Part shown: positions 26,201 to 34,991 of the stretch, piece by piece
Position numbering within the stretch: position 1 is the first letter of the stretch
Layout of the letters: each line of letters begins with the position of its first letter
NCBI GenBank assembly: GCA_005799495.1
Contig: SYGP01000006.1
Location: forward strand, 31,675 to 95,674
DNA: 64,000 bases
Reading direction: 5' to 3'
Origin: Planctomycetia bacterium
GTDB taxonomy: Bacteria; Planctomycetota; Phycisphaerae; Phycisphaerales; SM1A02
Made by a program: the position numbers and the translations under genes
The notes under the pieces: model-generated
Seen by the model: only the letters and a program-made list of their open reading frames with translations
Database searches by the model: none
What the model was told of the DNA's origin: nothing

Positions 26201-26435
26201 CGTTGCCCCACAGTACGACCTCGTGCAAGAGGACTTCCGCGCTTTCTCCGCAGCGCTCACGAGAACCTTTCCCGACTTCTTCCTCTCCATCGGCGCCTCG
26301 TACAACAAGATCACCGACCTGACCACCTTCAACGCCAGCATCCAGATTCCAGGCGCGGGCGGCGCCGGACTCGCGCTCGATCCCGAGTCGCTCGCACAGG
26401 GTGGATCGCTCGTACCTGGACTCGCCGAGCAGTAG
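23244..26435 (+). CDS. lptD: LPS-assembly outer-membrane protein LptD (OstA)
   Basis: 1063 residues. The signal peptide ends near HADGQ; the later ATG 23292 would also leave a good one. Residues 70-120 and 235-420 are OstA/LptA-type beta-jellyroll parts (GDIRIEGVRAWTWTVDD, GVVFLKPE, GDVIATDSNYVLRGKRVYYD, VLDAVMRTT). A Pro/Ala-rich linker (about 205-240) separates them. From about 440 follows the beta-barrel region, with aromatic strands, VPFVHGQVAAYI and FAYQLSKKYALTVAPQYDL near the C-terminus. LptD inserts lipopolysaccharide in the outer leaflet. The protein is larger than the E. coli one (784). The cysteine pairs of E. coli LptD are not seen. Confidence 0.85.
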   Translation: MAASDQRQTDSVIIASMTILFAVVRSTIAYALPLITLLLGAPHADGQELRDVPITGQSLGGFVLPVEPVTGDIRIEGVRAWTWTVDDTQRVQLEGDVQVRFGGYFFTSTDAVVWINRIPSAAGLINQIAIYFPEAEEPTRRAGLGASGSDLLVTGSSRGEVQLSVVAVEQKQPPSSSVLLAATARVKRYLESVARGALLQPRPQVDAPPPPPRDPPLVIGASPIPAPREPALPTPIVRAATDSAEIFSPRGSVSFSAGDVSVETEQHCVMLAGTVRVDYTSPPGEGPLRELQLSADRGVVFLKPESTRGTTDANALLDARDIAGIYLEGDVIATDSNYVLRGKRVYYDLERNKAIVLDAVMRTTMRNGLLAYARAAEMRQIAAGEFEADTARVSTSEFFTPHLSVGVSKLTVTEDSSPGGSGSFFTGQHATLRANGIPFLYWPYIAGSPNQVPLKYINVGFNDFFGMIVKSDWDLLDLMGIENAEPLTEVRLLQEAYSKNAAGLGLSAQANIFGSAANIRAMGLYDFGNEEQTAAGRTIISPIQYRGDAEGSWRGNLASDVTLAIEFAVFSDSTYASIFKQNDYLNRREYETMGYLNWQDANNSLSLLMKYNPNNFISNGSILASRPYITDKMPELAYQRYGEALFGDTVTWSQQYSGNLMRLDLQSGSPSQLGISPLAFSTSGLYPSNLSVKDAYESAGYDGLTRSRVYTRQELALPLELGSVKAVPFVHGQVAAYILNNFKDYNPDASDWRTLVGAGSRFSTEWTANYNSVRSSFLDLNRLHHVVQPSATLWYGWNSQSVLSMPVYDQEVEATSGAAVAHAAISNKLQTMRGGPGNWRSVDWLVLNVGAAVDNQGNSLQPTTTATDPLGLQYSQSPMPTFYSWRPEYSQWGDHAYANATWQLSDAFSLYGQGTYLLEDRGNSINSFGLTDLGRGTIGGSVQQSPDVRVFAEYRYVNTFGVAGYPADEFLQGGFAYQLSKKYALTVAPQYDLVQEDFRAFSAALTRTFPDFFLSIGASYNKITDLTTFNASIQIPGAGGAGLALDPESLAQGGSLVPGLAEQ

Positions 26436-26452
26436 CCGCGGCGGTGATTCGG

Positions 26453-27493
26453 TCACTCGGGGAACAGGCTTGAGCGATCTTCCGCCGCTGGAGAAAACGC
26501 GAGATGCACATGCTTCGCGCCCGCGGCGGTGATGCGCCTGCCTTGCCGCGTGCGCGCGACGAAGCCTGTCTGAAGCAGGAAGGGTTCCACCACATCTTCC
26601 AGCGTGCCGCCATCTTCGCCCATGGATGCAGCCAAGGCCTCGACGCCCACTGGACCACCTTGGTACACGCCTCCGAGCGTCGTCAGATACTTGCGGTCGA
26701 GCGCATCGAGACCCACCGCATCGACCGACTCTAGTTCGAGCGCAGCATCGACCGTGCCTGCGCCGACGTAACCGTCGCCACGCACGAGGGCGAAGTCATG
26801 AACGCGGCGCAGCAGGCGCAGCGCCACGCGCGGCGTGCCTCGACTGCGCGATGCGATCATGCCCAGCGCATCCTTCGCCACCGAACCGACCTCCAAGATC
26901 CGCGTGGCGCGCTCGAGGATCGCGAGCAGATCACCCTCCGGATAGAAGCCCAGGTGATGCGTGATGCCGAAGCGCGTTCGAAGCGCCTGCGTCAGCAGAC
27001 CCGGTCGCGTCGTTGCGCCGATGATCGTGAACGGTTTCAGGTTCACGGTCACCACCTTCGCGTGCATCCCCGAATCGACCGTGAAGTCGATGCGGAAATC
27101 CTCCATCGCGGGATAGATGTACTCCTCGACCGATGCAGGCAGACGATGGATCTCATCGATGAAAAGCACATCGCGCTCCTGCATCCGTGTGAGCATGCCC
27201 ACCAGATCGCCCGCTTTCGTCAGGGCCGGTCCGCTCGTGACGGACGCGTGCGCATCCATCTCGTTCGCGATGACGTGCGCGAGCGTTGTCTTGCCAAGCC
27301 CCGGCGGTCCGTGCAGCAGGACATGCTCCATCGGCTTTCCCCGCTGCTTCGCGGCGGCAAGCGCGATGCCAAGCCGCTCCTTCAGCGACGACTGCCCGAC
27401 ATACTCCGCCATGGACCGCGGACGAATCGTTGGAACAGCAGCCGCCTCGTCATCGGGCTGCGCCGTTGCTGACACGATTCGTTCTTTGGCCAT
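26453..27493 (-). CDS. ruvB: Holliday-junction branch-migration helicase RuvB
   Basis: 346 residues. Walker A (GPPGLGKTT, 62-70), Walker B (DEIHR), sensor region GATTRPGLLTQALRTRFG with the arginine finger, and the winged-helix C-terminus (DRKYLTTLGGVYQGGPVGVE, LLQTGFVARTRQGRRIT) are all present. RuvB is the motor of RuvAB. The N-terminal 20 residues are an acidic extension. GAGGAG sits nine bases before the ATG. ruvA and ruvC are not in the window. The upstream neighbour on the same strand is the lemA-like gene (52 bases), and lptD is convergent at 17 bases. Confidence 0.97.
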   Translation of the reverse strand: MAKERIVSATAQPDDEAAAVPTIRPRSMAEYVGQSSLKERLGIALAAAKQRGKPMEHVLLHGPPGLGKTTLAHVIANEMDAHASVTSGPALTKAGDLVGMLTRMQERDVLFIDEIHRLPASVEEYIYPAMEDFRIDFTVDSGMHAKVVTVNLKPFTIIGATTRPGLLTQALRTRFGITHHLGFYPEGDLLAILERATRILEVGSVAKDALGMIASRSRGTPRVALRLLRRVHDFALVRGDGYVGAGTVDAALELESVDAVGLDALDRKYLTTLGGVYQGGPVGVEALAASMGEDGGTLEDVVEPFLLQTGFVARTRQGRRITAAGAKHVHLAFSPAAEDRSSLFPE

Positions 27494-27545
27494 CCGTGAC
27501 CGCTCCTCGCCTACGCCACACTCTTGGGCGACCGACTCGTGTCCG

Positions 27546-28142
27546 TCAGAACTTCACCACAGGCACCGCTCGATCCGATTCGCCCGCCTTGAAGAAGTCG
27601 AATGGCGTGAACCCGAAGAGCCGACCGACGATGTTGGCGGGGAACTGTGCCAGCGTGGCGTTGAAGCCCTGCGCTGATCCATTGAATCCGCCGCGCGACT
27701 GCGCGATTCCGCTTTCCAAACCCGACAGCTCGCCCTGCAACTGCAGGAAGTTCTGGTTCGCCTTCAGGTCGGGATAAGCCTCGGCGACCGCCATCAGACG
27801 GCCAAGGGCACCGGTCAACTGCGCTTCCGCCTCGCCGCGCTCCGCAATGCTGCCGCCCTTCATCGCGGCAGCGCGCGCCTGAATCACGGCCTCGAGCGTG
27901 CCTCGCTCGTGCGCCGCGTAGCCCTGCACGGTGCTGACGAGATTCGGAATCAGATCGTGCCGCCGCTTCAGCTGCACATCGATGCCGCTGAACGCGGCCT
28001 CGGTCGCCACGCGAAGTCGCTGCAGCGAGTTGAAGACGCCCATCACATACAGACCAACGACAATGGCGAGCACGACAAGACCGACGACCACGATCACCAA
28101 AATCCCGATTCCTGCTGCAAGTTGTCCGAGGAGATTCATCAT
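27546..28142 (-). CDS. LemA-family membrane protein
   Basis: 198 residues from ATG 28142; a GTG at 28184 would add 14 residues. GGAG sits 12 bases before the ATG. One membrane helix (about 14-38) is followed by the family signature: VFNSLQRLRVATEAAFSG, IDVQLKRRHDLIPNLVSTVQ, then AVAEAYPDLKANQNFLQLQ and FNATLAQFPANIVGRLFGF. These motifs are typical of LemA, a small membrane-anchored helical protein of unknown biochemical role, widespread in bacteria. It is probably monocistronic, or the first gene before ruvB. Confidence 0.88.
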   Translation of the reverse strand: MMNLLGQLAAGIGILVIVVVGLVVLAIVVGLYVMGVFNSLQRLRVATEAAFSGIDVQLKRRHDLIPNLVSTVQGYAAHERGTLEAVIQARAAAMKGGSIAERGEAEAQLTGALGRLMAVAEAYPDLKANQNFLQLQGELSGLESGIAQSRGGFNGSAQGFNATLAQFPANIVGRLFGFTPFDFFKAGESDRAVPVVKF

Positions 28143-28226
28143 CGATGTCAACACTCCGCTCAGCGCAGACAGGGTGGCGGACACGCGCCTGCCGGACGCC
28201 CCTTGCGCTCGCCCGATGCTACGCCA

Positions 28227-28721
28227 TCACGCCTGCGACGACGAACCGCCGAGTTTCAACACGCGTGCGAACTCCGCCGCGGTCACGGGCGTCACCGAAA
28301 GCCGATTGCCCCGCTGCAGGATGCGCATGCCGGAGAGCGCACGGTCCGCGCGCAGCATCTGCAGCGTCACGGGAGCGACAAACCGTGATTCGAAGCGCAC
28401 CGTCACCGCGCACCAGCGGGGATCGTCGCGCTTCGACGCCTCGTCGAAGCCGTCGCTGCGAGGATCGAACTGCGTGGGATCGGGCTGCGCGACACCCACG
28501 ACGACTGCCGTGCCGACCACGCCGCTTGGATCACCGCTCGAGTGGTGGAAGAGCACGCGGTCGTTCACCTGCATCGAACGCAGGAAGTTCCGAGCCTGGT
28601 AGTTGCGGACGCCGTCCCACAGCGTCGCACCATCACGGCGCAGGTCATCGATCGAATAGACCGCGGGCTCCGACTTGGCGAGCCAGTACTGCGTGGCGTG
28701 CTCCGTCGCTTGGCGTGCCAC
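28227..28721 (-). CDS. EVE domain protein
   Basis: 164 residues. YWLAKSEPAVYSIDDLRRDG, WDGVRNYQARNFLRSM and DRVLFHHSSG are the conserved beta-barrel parts of the EVE (PUA-like) domain, known to recognise modified DNA or RNA bases in some members; the ligand here is not known. EVE proteins are linked to restriction systems in some genomes, but no such genes lie nearby. The start is a GTG at 28721, four bases after the stop of the LON gene, so the two genes form a small operon. C-terminal residues are Gly/Ser-rich. Confidence 0.85.
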   Translation of the reverse strand: MARQATEHATQYWLAKSEPAVYSIDDLRRDGATLWDGVRNYQARNFLRSMQVNDRVLFHHSSGDPSGVVGTAVVVGVAQPDPTQFDPRSDGFDEASKRDDPRWCAVTVRFESRFVAPVTLQMLRADRALSGMRILQRGNRLSVTPVTAAEFARVLKLGGSSSQA

Positions 28722-28724
28722 GAA

Positions 28725-29462
28725 TCAGTTCCAGTTCATCCCACGCGGCGGGACGCGCGACTTCTGCGCCTCCGCCTTCGCGATGAAACGATCCATGCGG
28801 CACAGGTCACCCCAGATCAGCTTGGCGCGTTCCATCGCATCCCTCTCGGCGAGCAACTGGTAACGAAGAGCCTCGTCGCGCACCATCGCGAACGCCACCA
28901 ACTCCAGCGCGACTTCATTGGACAGTTCCGGGCGCTCGATCCAATCCACGATCGTGCGCGCCGCGTGCATCCGCTGCATGCGCATGCCGGAGAGCATCGA
29001 CCGCAGCTCCGCGCGGACCCGCCCGAGCCCGCGCACGCGCCGCTGCGGATTCTCGATCGGGCGCAACATGGCTTGTCGATACCAACGCGCCGCGGTGGGT
29101 TCATCCAAACGATCGATCGCGGCTCGGCAGAGTCCCTGCAGCACGATGTCGTATCGACCATCCTCGCGTTCCTGATGCTGCACAATGTGACCGACGCACA
29201 CCACCGAGCGCAGCGGCGGATTCCGTCTCTCCATCGGCGCATCGGGACTGATGCTCGGCGATGCGCTCGGCTCGATGCTGGCGATCGCGATCGGCAGCGG
29301 CTGCTTGCCGCGCGCGACCGGCTCGAGCGCACACGCCACCATTTGGCGGTAGCGCGGCTCGAAAATGTGCAGTGGCAGCGCCGTGTGCGGCAGGAGGCAC
29401 ACCCCCGGCAGCGGGAACAGCGCGATCGGCACGGAGAAGTTGATGGACACCGACTGGCTCAC
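28725..29462 (-). CDS. LON substrate-binding domain protein
   Basis: 245 residues. It carries the N-terminal LON domain (VPIALFPLPGVCLLPHTALP, then HIFEPRYRQMVACAL and VVCVGHIVQHQEREDGRYDIVLQG). Neither an ATPase nor a protease domain follows, so this is a stand-alone LON protein, a common family of unknown role. The start is GTG 29462, with a second GTG at 29450. TAGGAT ends eight bases before the first. It is co-transcribed with the EVE gene and divergent from the NTF2-like gene. Confidence 0.88.
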   Translation of the reverse strand: MSQSVSINFSVPIALFPLPGVCLLPHTALPLHIFEPRYRQMVACALEPVARGKQPLPIAIASIEPSASPSISPDAPMERRNPPLRSVVCVGHIVQHQEREDGRYDIVLQGLCRAAIDRLDEPTAARWYRQAMLRPIENPQRRVRGLGRVRAELRSMLSGMRMQRMHAARTIVDWIERPELSNEVALELVAFAMVRDEALRYQLLAERDAMERAKLIWGDLCRMDRFIAKAEAQKSRVPPRGMNWN

Positions 29463-29470
29463 GATGCCAC

Positions 29471-29476
29471 ATCCTA
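29471..29476 (-). promoter_or_regulatory. Candidate -10 box of the LON-EVE operon
   Basis: TAGGAT on the minus strand ends eight bases before GTG 29462. On the opposite strand the same TA opens TATTCC, and a TATGCT (29481-29486) ends nine bases before the proposed TTG start of the NTF2-like gene. Confidence 0.35.
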
Positions 29477-29495
29477 TTCCTATGCTCCTGCCGAT

Positions 29496-30068
29496 TTGTC
29501 GTGGATTGCCGAACATCCTGTCTGGATCCTGCTGCTGTGCGGCGCAGCGGCCGCGGTCACCGCATGGATCGGGCTGCAGCGGGGTTCGCTGCGCCTGGTC
29601 GCGTGCGCCTCCGCTCCGCTGATCGTGGGAGGCCTGGCCGCCACGTTCGCCTGGAGCGTGATCACGCCGGCCGAACACGCGGAGGCACGGGTCGAGCGGC
29701 TCGTCGCGGCCGTGGTCGCGGGCGATGTCGCCGCGGCGAAGGACTGCTTCAGTGAACGCGCCTCCATTCATGTCGGTCGCCTGAACAGCCCCGGCGAAGG
29801 GCGCGACCGGATCGACCGCGCCTTCGACTCGTTCGCCGGACGCCATCGCATCGAATCGAACACGCTGCTCTCGCTCGATGCACGCTCCCTCTCCGACGAC
29901 GCAGGCGAGGTCGAGATCGCCTGCCGGACGGTGACGGCCTCCTCCGCGGGTGCCGTGCCGACACGCTGGCATTTCGAAGTGGTTCGCGAGCAGGACGGCG
30001 CCTGGCGCATCCTTCGGATCACCTGGCTGCGGCTCGGCAGCGAAGTCCCATCGCTCTCGCTGCTGTGA
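29496..30068 (+). CDS. Membrane-anchored NTF2-like protein
   Basis: 190 residues if the TTG at 29496 is the start; no ATG or GTG lies in frame before the first helix, and the frame is open upstream, so the start is uncertain. Two membrane helices (about 10-30 and 40-60) are followed by an exported or cytoplasmic NTF2/SnoaL-like domain: ERLVAAVVAGDVAAAKDCF, a beta-rich middle, and TRWHFEVVREQDGAWRILRI. Such domains hold small ligands or are enzymes, or are only structural; no catalytic residue is evident. It is a single gene between two leftward operons. Confidence 0.6.
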   Translation: MSWIAEHPVWILLLCGAAAAVTAWIGLQRGSLRLVACASAPLIVGGLAATFAWSVITPAEHAEARVERLVAAVVAGDVAAAKDCFSERASIHVGRLNSPGEGRDRIDRAFDSFAGRHRIESNTLLSLDARSLSDDAGEVEIACRTVTASSAGAVPTRWHFEVVREQDGAWRILRITWLRLGSEVPSLSLL

Positions 30069-30102
30069 ACCGCGCGCGACCGCGCACGCATCCGTTCCGC
30101 CG

Positions 30103-31029
<927 letters not shown>

Positions 31030-31035
31030 GTCGCG

Positions 31036-31045
31036 AGGATACGCT
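31036..31045. promoter_or_regulatory. Symmetric bidirectional -10 region between moxR and zinc-ribbon gene
   Basis: AGGATACGCT has the form ANNNTANNNT. On the minus strand TATCCT (31041-31036) ends six bases before the moxR ATG at 31029. On the plus strand TACGCT (31040-31045) ends six bases before ATG 31052. The two hexamers share the central TA, and only 22 bases separate the start codons. Confidence 0.5.
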
Positions 31046-31051
31046 TCCGAC

Positions 31052-31963
31052 ATGCATCCGAAGGCAGTCACTCACGATCTGCGGTGCGTCGGGTGCGGGC
31101 ACATCCTTCGAGGGCTTCTCCCGAGCGGCATTTGCTCCGAGTGCTCGACGCCCGTCATGGTGTCGCTCGTCGAGACGCTCGACTTGCCGTCGCAGTCGCT
31201 CGCGCGCCCGCTGCACGCTCGGCGCGTCGCGGCAGCGCTGCTCGGCGTCGGCATTGGCATCTTGCTCTGGCTGGTCGCCGTCACCTCGCCGATGCTCGCG
31301 CGAGGATTCGCCGAACTCGGGCGCGCACCGCTGCCGCTGGACGGTGGTCCAGTGGATCGCATCGCCGTCGTGCTCTCGTGCCTCGCCGCGGTGACATTCA
31401 CGGTCTCCGCTGCCCTCCTCGCACGCCGCGACGACGAAGTACTCATGTCGGAGACAGGCGCCGCACGGCAGCGGCTCTTGTGGGGCGTGACGATCTGGTG
31501 TGCGGCGGCTTTCGCCGCGTGCGCGGGCGTGTTCTTCGACCTCCAGCCCATCACGCGCCTCTCGAACGCCGGACTCTGGTTCATGTGCCTCACCGTGCAG
31601 TTGGTGGCAGCCACCATCGCCGCATCGGGACTCAACCGCTTTGCCGCCGCACTCGGGCGCCGATGCCGCCGCTTCCGGCACGCGGGCCACGCGCGTCAGT
31701 CGCTCGAGACGATGTCGGTCACCGGGGCGATCACGCTCGTGGCATCCTTCGGCGCAAGCGTGCTGCCATCGCTGGCTTCCCCCGATCTTGCGCTCGCCCT
31801 TCGCACGCTCTCGTTCGTCACGGGCGGACTGCTGATGCTGGGCGGCATCTACCTCGTGCTGAACTTCTGGTGGATCCGTCAGATTCTCAACGCACCGCCG
31901 CCGCAGCTCGCGGATGTCATCCGCGTGGTCGAGCCCACGGCGAAAGGTGAGTCGCCCAACTGA
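31052..31963 (+). CDS. Zinc-ribbon multi-pass membrane protein
   Basis: 303 residues. The N-terminus holds a zinc ribbon: CVGCGHILRG, then CSEC (two CxxC pairs within residues 11-32). After a linker come about seven hydrophobic helices (about 55-290). Proteins with a short zinc ribbon and several membrane helices are frequent in Planctomycetota, but the family has no known function. ATG 31052 is fixed by the TACGCT box six bases before it. It stands alone and convergent with the exported-protein gene at 32009. Confidence 0.7.
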   Translation: MHPKAVTHDLRCVGCGHILRGLLPSGICSECSTPVMVSLVETLDLPSQSLARPLHARRVAAALLGVGIGILLWLVAVTSPMLARGFAELGRAPLPLDGGPVDRIAVVLSCLAAVTFTVSAALLARRDDEVLMSETGAARQRLLWGVTIWCAAAFAACAGVFFDLQPITRLSNAGLWFMCLTVQLVAATIAASGLNRFAAALGRRCRRFRHAGHARQSLETMSVTGAITLVASFGASVLPSLASPDLALALRTLSFVTGGLLMLGGIYLVLNFWWIRQILNAPPPQLADVIRVVEPTAKGESPN

Positions 31964-31982
31964 GTCGCCAACCGAATTGCAC

Positions 31983-32010
31983 GAACGCGTCGCGTCCGCG
32001 CGCAGCGTTC
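31983..32010. terminator. Possible hairpin between two convergent genes
   Basis: GAACGC (31983-31988) and GCGTTC (32005-32010) are perfect inverted repeats around a GC-rich 16-base loop, and overlap the last codon region of the leftward gene. There is no T-tract, so termination is only possible. Confidence 0.2.
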
Positions 32011-32950
32011 ACTTCGGTCGATTCGTGTTGGCGAGCGCGATCACGGTCGCCGCGTCACCAGTCCCTGAAAACACCGCAAGGAACGGCGCTGGATCTGCCG
32101 GCAGCGTGTTGAACCCGATCTTCTGCTGCATCGACAGGTTGCAGGTGACGATGGTCAGTTCGCCGCACCGTGTCGTGCGCACATCGTTCAACTTTGCCGG
32201 CTCCGTGGTGGCGTGGCTTGCTCCTTGCATGAGATCTGCGCGGACCTTCTGCCCCTTGAAGTTCACCACTTGCAATCCAGGCGCGAGCATCTTCTCGAAA
32301 GGCTTCAGGTCCTTTGCCCGCTGCGCATCGAGAAAACGCGCCAACATCGCCGAGCCCTCGGACGCGAGCGCGGACTCGCCGGCAAACGACGGTGCCGCGG
32401 GCGCTGGACGCGGCACCGGCTGCTGCAGCGATGCCCATGCGACGATCTTCCATCCACCATCGAAAGGAACCCACACGCCGATGCGCGGTGCCTCGCCGCT
32501 CAGGTCTACTCCGCCCATTTTCTGCTGCGCGCGCACGGTGCAGGTGGCGACCATCGCATCGCCCACACGCGTGGCAACCACATTCGAAATCTGAACGCCG
32601 CGCGTTCCGCTGCCTTTCACCCGCGCAACCGAGAGGGCGCGGTCGGTCACGCCATCAAACGCAAGAACCTGGGCGCAAGGCGAGAGCTGCGCTTCGATTG
32701 CCGCGCCGTCGCCACCCGAGAGCGCATCGAACCAACTGCCGATCACTTTCGTGGCAAGCGCCTTCAGGCCCGATTCGTCGGCCGGCCACGAGGGCGCGGG
32801 GGCGACAATCGGTGGCGTCGCGGCTGGCGCAGCTCCCTGCAGGCGCACAGCCAGCGGCTCGGCGGCGAGTGCTACGACACAGAGAAGCGAGGCGGATGCG
32901 GCGGGAATGATCAGCGAGAAGCACTTGCGCTTGAAGGTCGGGCTTTGCAT
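32009..32950 (-). CDS. Exported protein with two NTF2-like domains
   Basis: 313 residues. A signal peptide (about 1-30, MQSPTFKRKCFSLIIPAASA start) precedes a Pro/Ala-rich linker. Two similar NTF2/DUF4440-like halves follow: WFDALSGGDGAAIEAQLSP with VLAFDGVTDRA and CTVRAQQKM, then FLDAQRAKDLKPFEKMLAPG with VVNFKGQKVRA and CNLSMQQKIG. The repeats are visible from the matching order of the segments. No catalytic residue is evident. TAGCCT ends nine bases before the ATG. The gene runs away from groEL1, and the 277 bases between hold the groEL1 promoter. Confidence 0.7.
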   Translation of the reverse strand: MQSPTFKRKCFSLIIPAASASLLCVVALAAEPLAVRLQGAAPAATPPIVAPAPSWPADESGLKALATKVIGSWFDALSGGDGAAIEAQLSPCAQVLAFDGVTDRALSVARVKGSGTRGVQISNVVATRVGDAMVATCTVRAQQKMGGVDLSGEAPRIGVWVPFDGGWKIVAWASLQQPVPRPAPAAPSFAGESALASEGSAMLARFLDAQRAKDLKPFEKMLAPGLQVVNFKGQKVRADLMQGASHATTEPAKLNDVRTTRCGELTIVTCNLSMQQKIGFNTLPADPAPFLAVFSGTGDAATVIALANTNRPK

Positions 32951-32959
32951 AGGAAGGAG

Positions 32960-32965
32960 AGGCTA
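32960..32965 (-). promoter_or_regulatory. Candidate -10 box of the exported NTF2-like gene
   Basis: TAGCCT on the minus strand ends nine bases before ATG 32950. The intervening CTCCTTCCT has no ribosome-binding sequence. Confidence 0.35.
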
Positions 32966-33094
32966 ACCATGCGGTGCGATCACGCTCTGCCGCCTTGGCA
33001 ACCACTCCCCACCCCCCCCAATATCGTGACTCGATTTGAATCTCGCCCTGAAGGCGCAGAATGGGCTATTTCCGTGGTGATCCACATGTTTGCT

Positions 33095-33118
33095 CGCGTT
33101 GGCACGCTGTTTGCTAAC
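33095..33118 (+). promoter_or_regulatory. Sigma-54 (RpoN) -24/-12 promoter of groEL1
   Basis: TGGCACG at 33100-33106 is followed by four bases and TTGCT at 33111-33115. The five bases before it (CGCGT) also fit the extended consensus. The invariant GG (33101-33102) and GC (33113-33114) are separated by exactly ten bases, as RpoN requires. Transcription would start near 33126, leaving a leader of about 100 bases before ATG 33228. Sigma-54 promoters need an enhancer-binding activator and ATP. A GTGG-N4-CCAC repeat at 33074-33085 is a possible but unusually close binding site. Confidence 0.75.
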
Positions 33119-33227
33119 GGGAACACTTCGCGCCGCTCGGCGCCCGGCATTCAACAGACCGTTTCCCCCGAAGAATCGTCTGAAACCTGAAGACACCTGT
33201 AGCAACCCCAAGAAACTGGAGAACACC

Positions 33228-34913
33228 ATGGCAGTCAAGGACCTCACGTTTGATACCCAAGCCCGCAAGCAGCTGCTCGCCGGAGTCGAGAAGCTTGCCA
33301 ACGCGGTCAAGAGCACCCTCGGCCCACGCGGACGAAATGCAGTGCTCGACAAGAGTTGGGGCGGCCCATCGGTCACGAAGGACGGCGTGACAGTCGCAGA
33401 AGAGATCGAACTGCGCAACAAGGTGGAGAACATGGGGGCGAAACTGGTAAAGGAAGCGGCGAGCAAGACATCCGACGATGCGGGCGACGGCACCACAACG
33501 GCGACCGTGCTCGCGGAAGCGCTCTTCCGCAGCGGCCTGAAGTACATCGCCGCCGGTGCAGATCCCAACGCGCTGATCCGTGGCATGCGCAAAGGCGTCG
33601 AGAGCGTGACGGGAACGATCGCGTCGCTCTCGCGGCCCGTGGCGAATGTCGAAGGCGGCATCGAGCATGTTGCCACGATCAGTGCCAACAATGATTCGGA
33701 AGTCGGCACGATCATGGCAGAGGCATTCGAGAAGGTCGGGAAGGACGGGGTCATCACGGTCGAGGAAGGCAAGGGGCGCGACACGATCGTCGATGTCGTC
33801 GAGGGCATGCGCTTCGACCGCGGCTACCTCAGCGCGAACTTCGTCACGAACACCGAAGACATGGAGGTCGAGTTCGACAAGGCGCTCGTCCTGATCCACG
33901 AGGACAAGATCGACTCGGTCACCAAGCTCGTGCCCTTCCTCGAGAAGGTCATGGAGTCGAAGAAGCCCCTGCTGATCATCGCCGAGGACGTGACGGGTGA
34001 GGCACTCAGCACGCTCGTGATCAACAAGATGCGCGGTGTCCTGAATGTGTGCGCGGTGAAGGCGCCCGGCTACGGCGACCGACGCAAGGCCATGCACGAA
34101 GACATCGCGATCCTCACGGGCGGCACGGCGATCATGAAGGACCTCGGCATCGAGCTGGACAAGGTTGCCATCTCGCAGCTTGGCCAGGCAAAGAAGGTCA
34201 CCGTGGATTCCGACAACACCACGATCGTCGAGGGCGCGGGCAGCACGAAGTCCATCCAAGGACGATGCACGCAGATCCGCAGCGAGATCGAGCGCACCGA
34301 CTCCGACTACGACCGAGAGAAGCTGCAGGAACGCCTCGCGAAGCTCGCGGGCGGCATTGCGCAGATCAAGGTGGGCGCGAGCAGCGAGACCGAACTGAAG
34401 GAGAAGAAGGGTCGCGTCGAGGACGCGCTGCACGCCACGCGCGCGGCCGTTGCCGAGGGCGTCGTGCCCGGGGGCGGACTCTCGTTCATCCGAGCGATCC
34501 CTGGTCTCAAGAAGGTTCGCGAGCAACTCGAAGGCGATGAAGTCTTCGGTGTCGACACTGTCGCCGAAGCGCTGGTCGTTCCGCTCTCCACCATCGCTGT
34601 GAATGCGGGTGAGCGCGGATCGGTTGTCGTGGCGAAGGTTTCTGCGCTCAAGGGCAGCGAAGGCTTCAACGCCCTCACCCGCTCCTACGGCGACCTGCTG
34701 AAGCAGGGCGTCATCACTCCCGCCAAGGTGGACCGCGCTGCGCTGCAAAACGCGGCGAGCGTCGCGGGCTTGCTGCTCGCGACCGATTCGATCATCACCG
34801 AGGCACCCAAGCCGAAGGATGAAGGCAAGGGCGCTGGCCACGGACATGACCACGGAATGGGTGGCATGGGTGGCATGGGTGGCATGGGCGGTATGGGAGG
34901 CATGGACTTCTGA
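33228..34913 (+). CDS. groEL: Chaperonin GroEL, first copy
   Basis: 561 residues. It forms the double-ring folding chamber closed by Gro[16 protein letters not shown] (with the catalytic Asp), [34 protein letters not shown] and [18 protein letters not shown] are conserved. The C-terminal tail starts with a histidine-rich HGHDHG and ends in five GGM-type repeats, the flexible tail typical of housekeeping GroELs. GGAG is eight bases before ATG 33228; the frame upstream is open but is the leader of the sigma-54 promoter. groES lies 78 bases downstream. Compared with groEL2 the tail and many surface residues differ. Confidence 0.97.
   Translation: MAVKDLTFDTQARKQLLAGVEKLANAVKSTLGPRGRNAVLDKSWGGPSVTKDGVTVAEEIELRNKVENMGAKLVKEAASKTSDDAGDGTTTATVLAEALFRSGLKYIAAGADPNALIRGMRKGVESVTGTIASLSRPVANVEGGIEHVATISANNDSEVGTIMAEAFEKVGKDGVITVEEGKGRDTIVDVVEGMRFDRGYLSANFVTNTEDMEVEFDKALVLIHEDKIDSVTKLVPFLEKVMESKKPLLIIAEDVTGEALSTLVINKMRGVLNVCAVKAPGYGDRRKAMHEDIAILTGGTAIMKDLGIELDKVAISQLGQAKKVTVDSDNTTIVEGAGSTKSIQGRCTQIRSEIERTDSDYDREKLQERLAKLAGGIAQIKVGASSETELKEKKGRVEDALHATRAAVAEGVVPGGGLSFIRAIPGLKKVREQLEGDEVFGVDTVAEALVVPLSTIAVNAGERGSVVVAKVSALKGSEGFNALTRSYGDLLKQGVITPAKVDRAALQNAASVAGLLLATDSIITEAPKPKDEGKGAGHGHDHGMGGMGGMGGMGGMGGMDF
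34860..34911 (+). repeat. Gly-Gly-Met tail repeat of groEL1
   Basis: Five near-identical GGTGGCATG-type units encode the GGM tail of the first GroEL. The repeat is in frame and part of the protein. Confidence 0.85.
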
Positions 34914-34942
34914 TCCCCCCGCTTTGATCACACACGATTTTT
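34911..34942 (+). terminator. Weak hairpin and T-run between groEL1 and groES
   Basis: TGATC (34911-34915) and GATCA (34926-34930) form a five-base-pair stem with a ten-base loop, and a run of five T follows at 34938-34942. The stem is short and the T-run not adjacent, so it may only attenuate transcription into groES. Confidence 0.2.
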
Positions 34943-34991
34943 CCTGACCATCACAACTGTACGAACCAACAACTTTTTACGGAGAACACAC

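Noticed and set aside
23163..26456. 1097-codon minus-strand open frame opposite lptD
   Set aside because: Shadow of lptD; Arg/His/Gly-rich and without motif.
29365..29622. 85-codon plus-strand frame with an ATG at the NTF2-like gene start
   Set aside because: It is out of frame with the NTF2-like domain and has no domain of its own.
33060..33130. CIRCE element upstream of groEL1
   Set aside because: No TTAGCACTC-N9-GAGTGCTAA. The nearby inverted look (GTTGGCA and TGCTAAC) is better explained by the sigma-54 -24/-12 promoter.
33114..34931. 605-codon open frame antisense to groEL1
   Set aside because: High-GC shadow frame of a well-conserved gene; no family motif and no promoter or ribosome-binding site. 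The same applies to the frame antisense to groEL2 at 35296-36963.
34914..34991. Separate promoter for groES
   Set aside because: TTGATC is present but no -10 hexamer lies at an acceptable distance.
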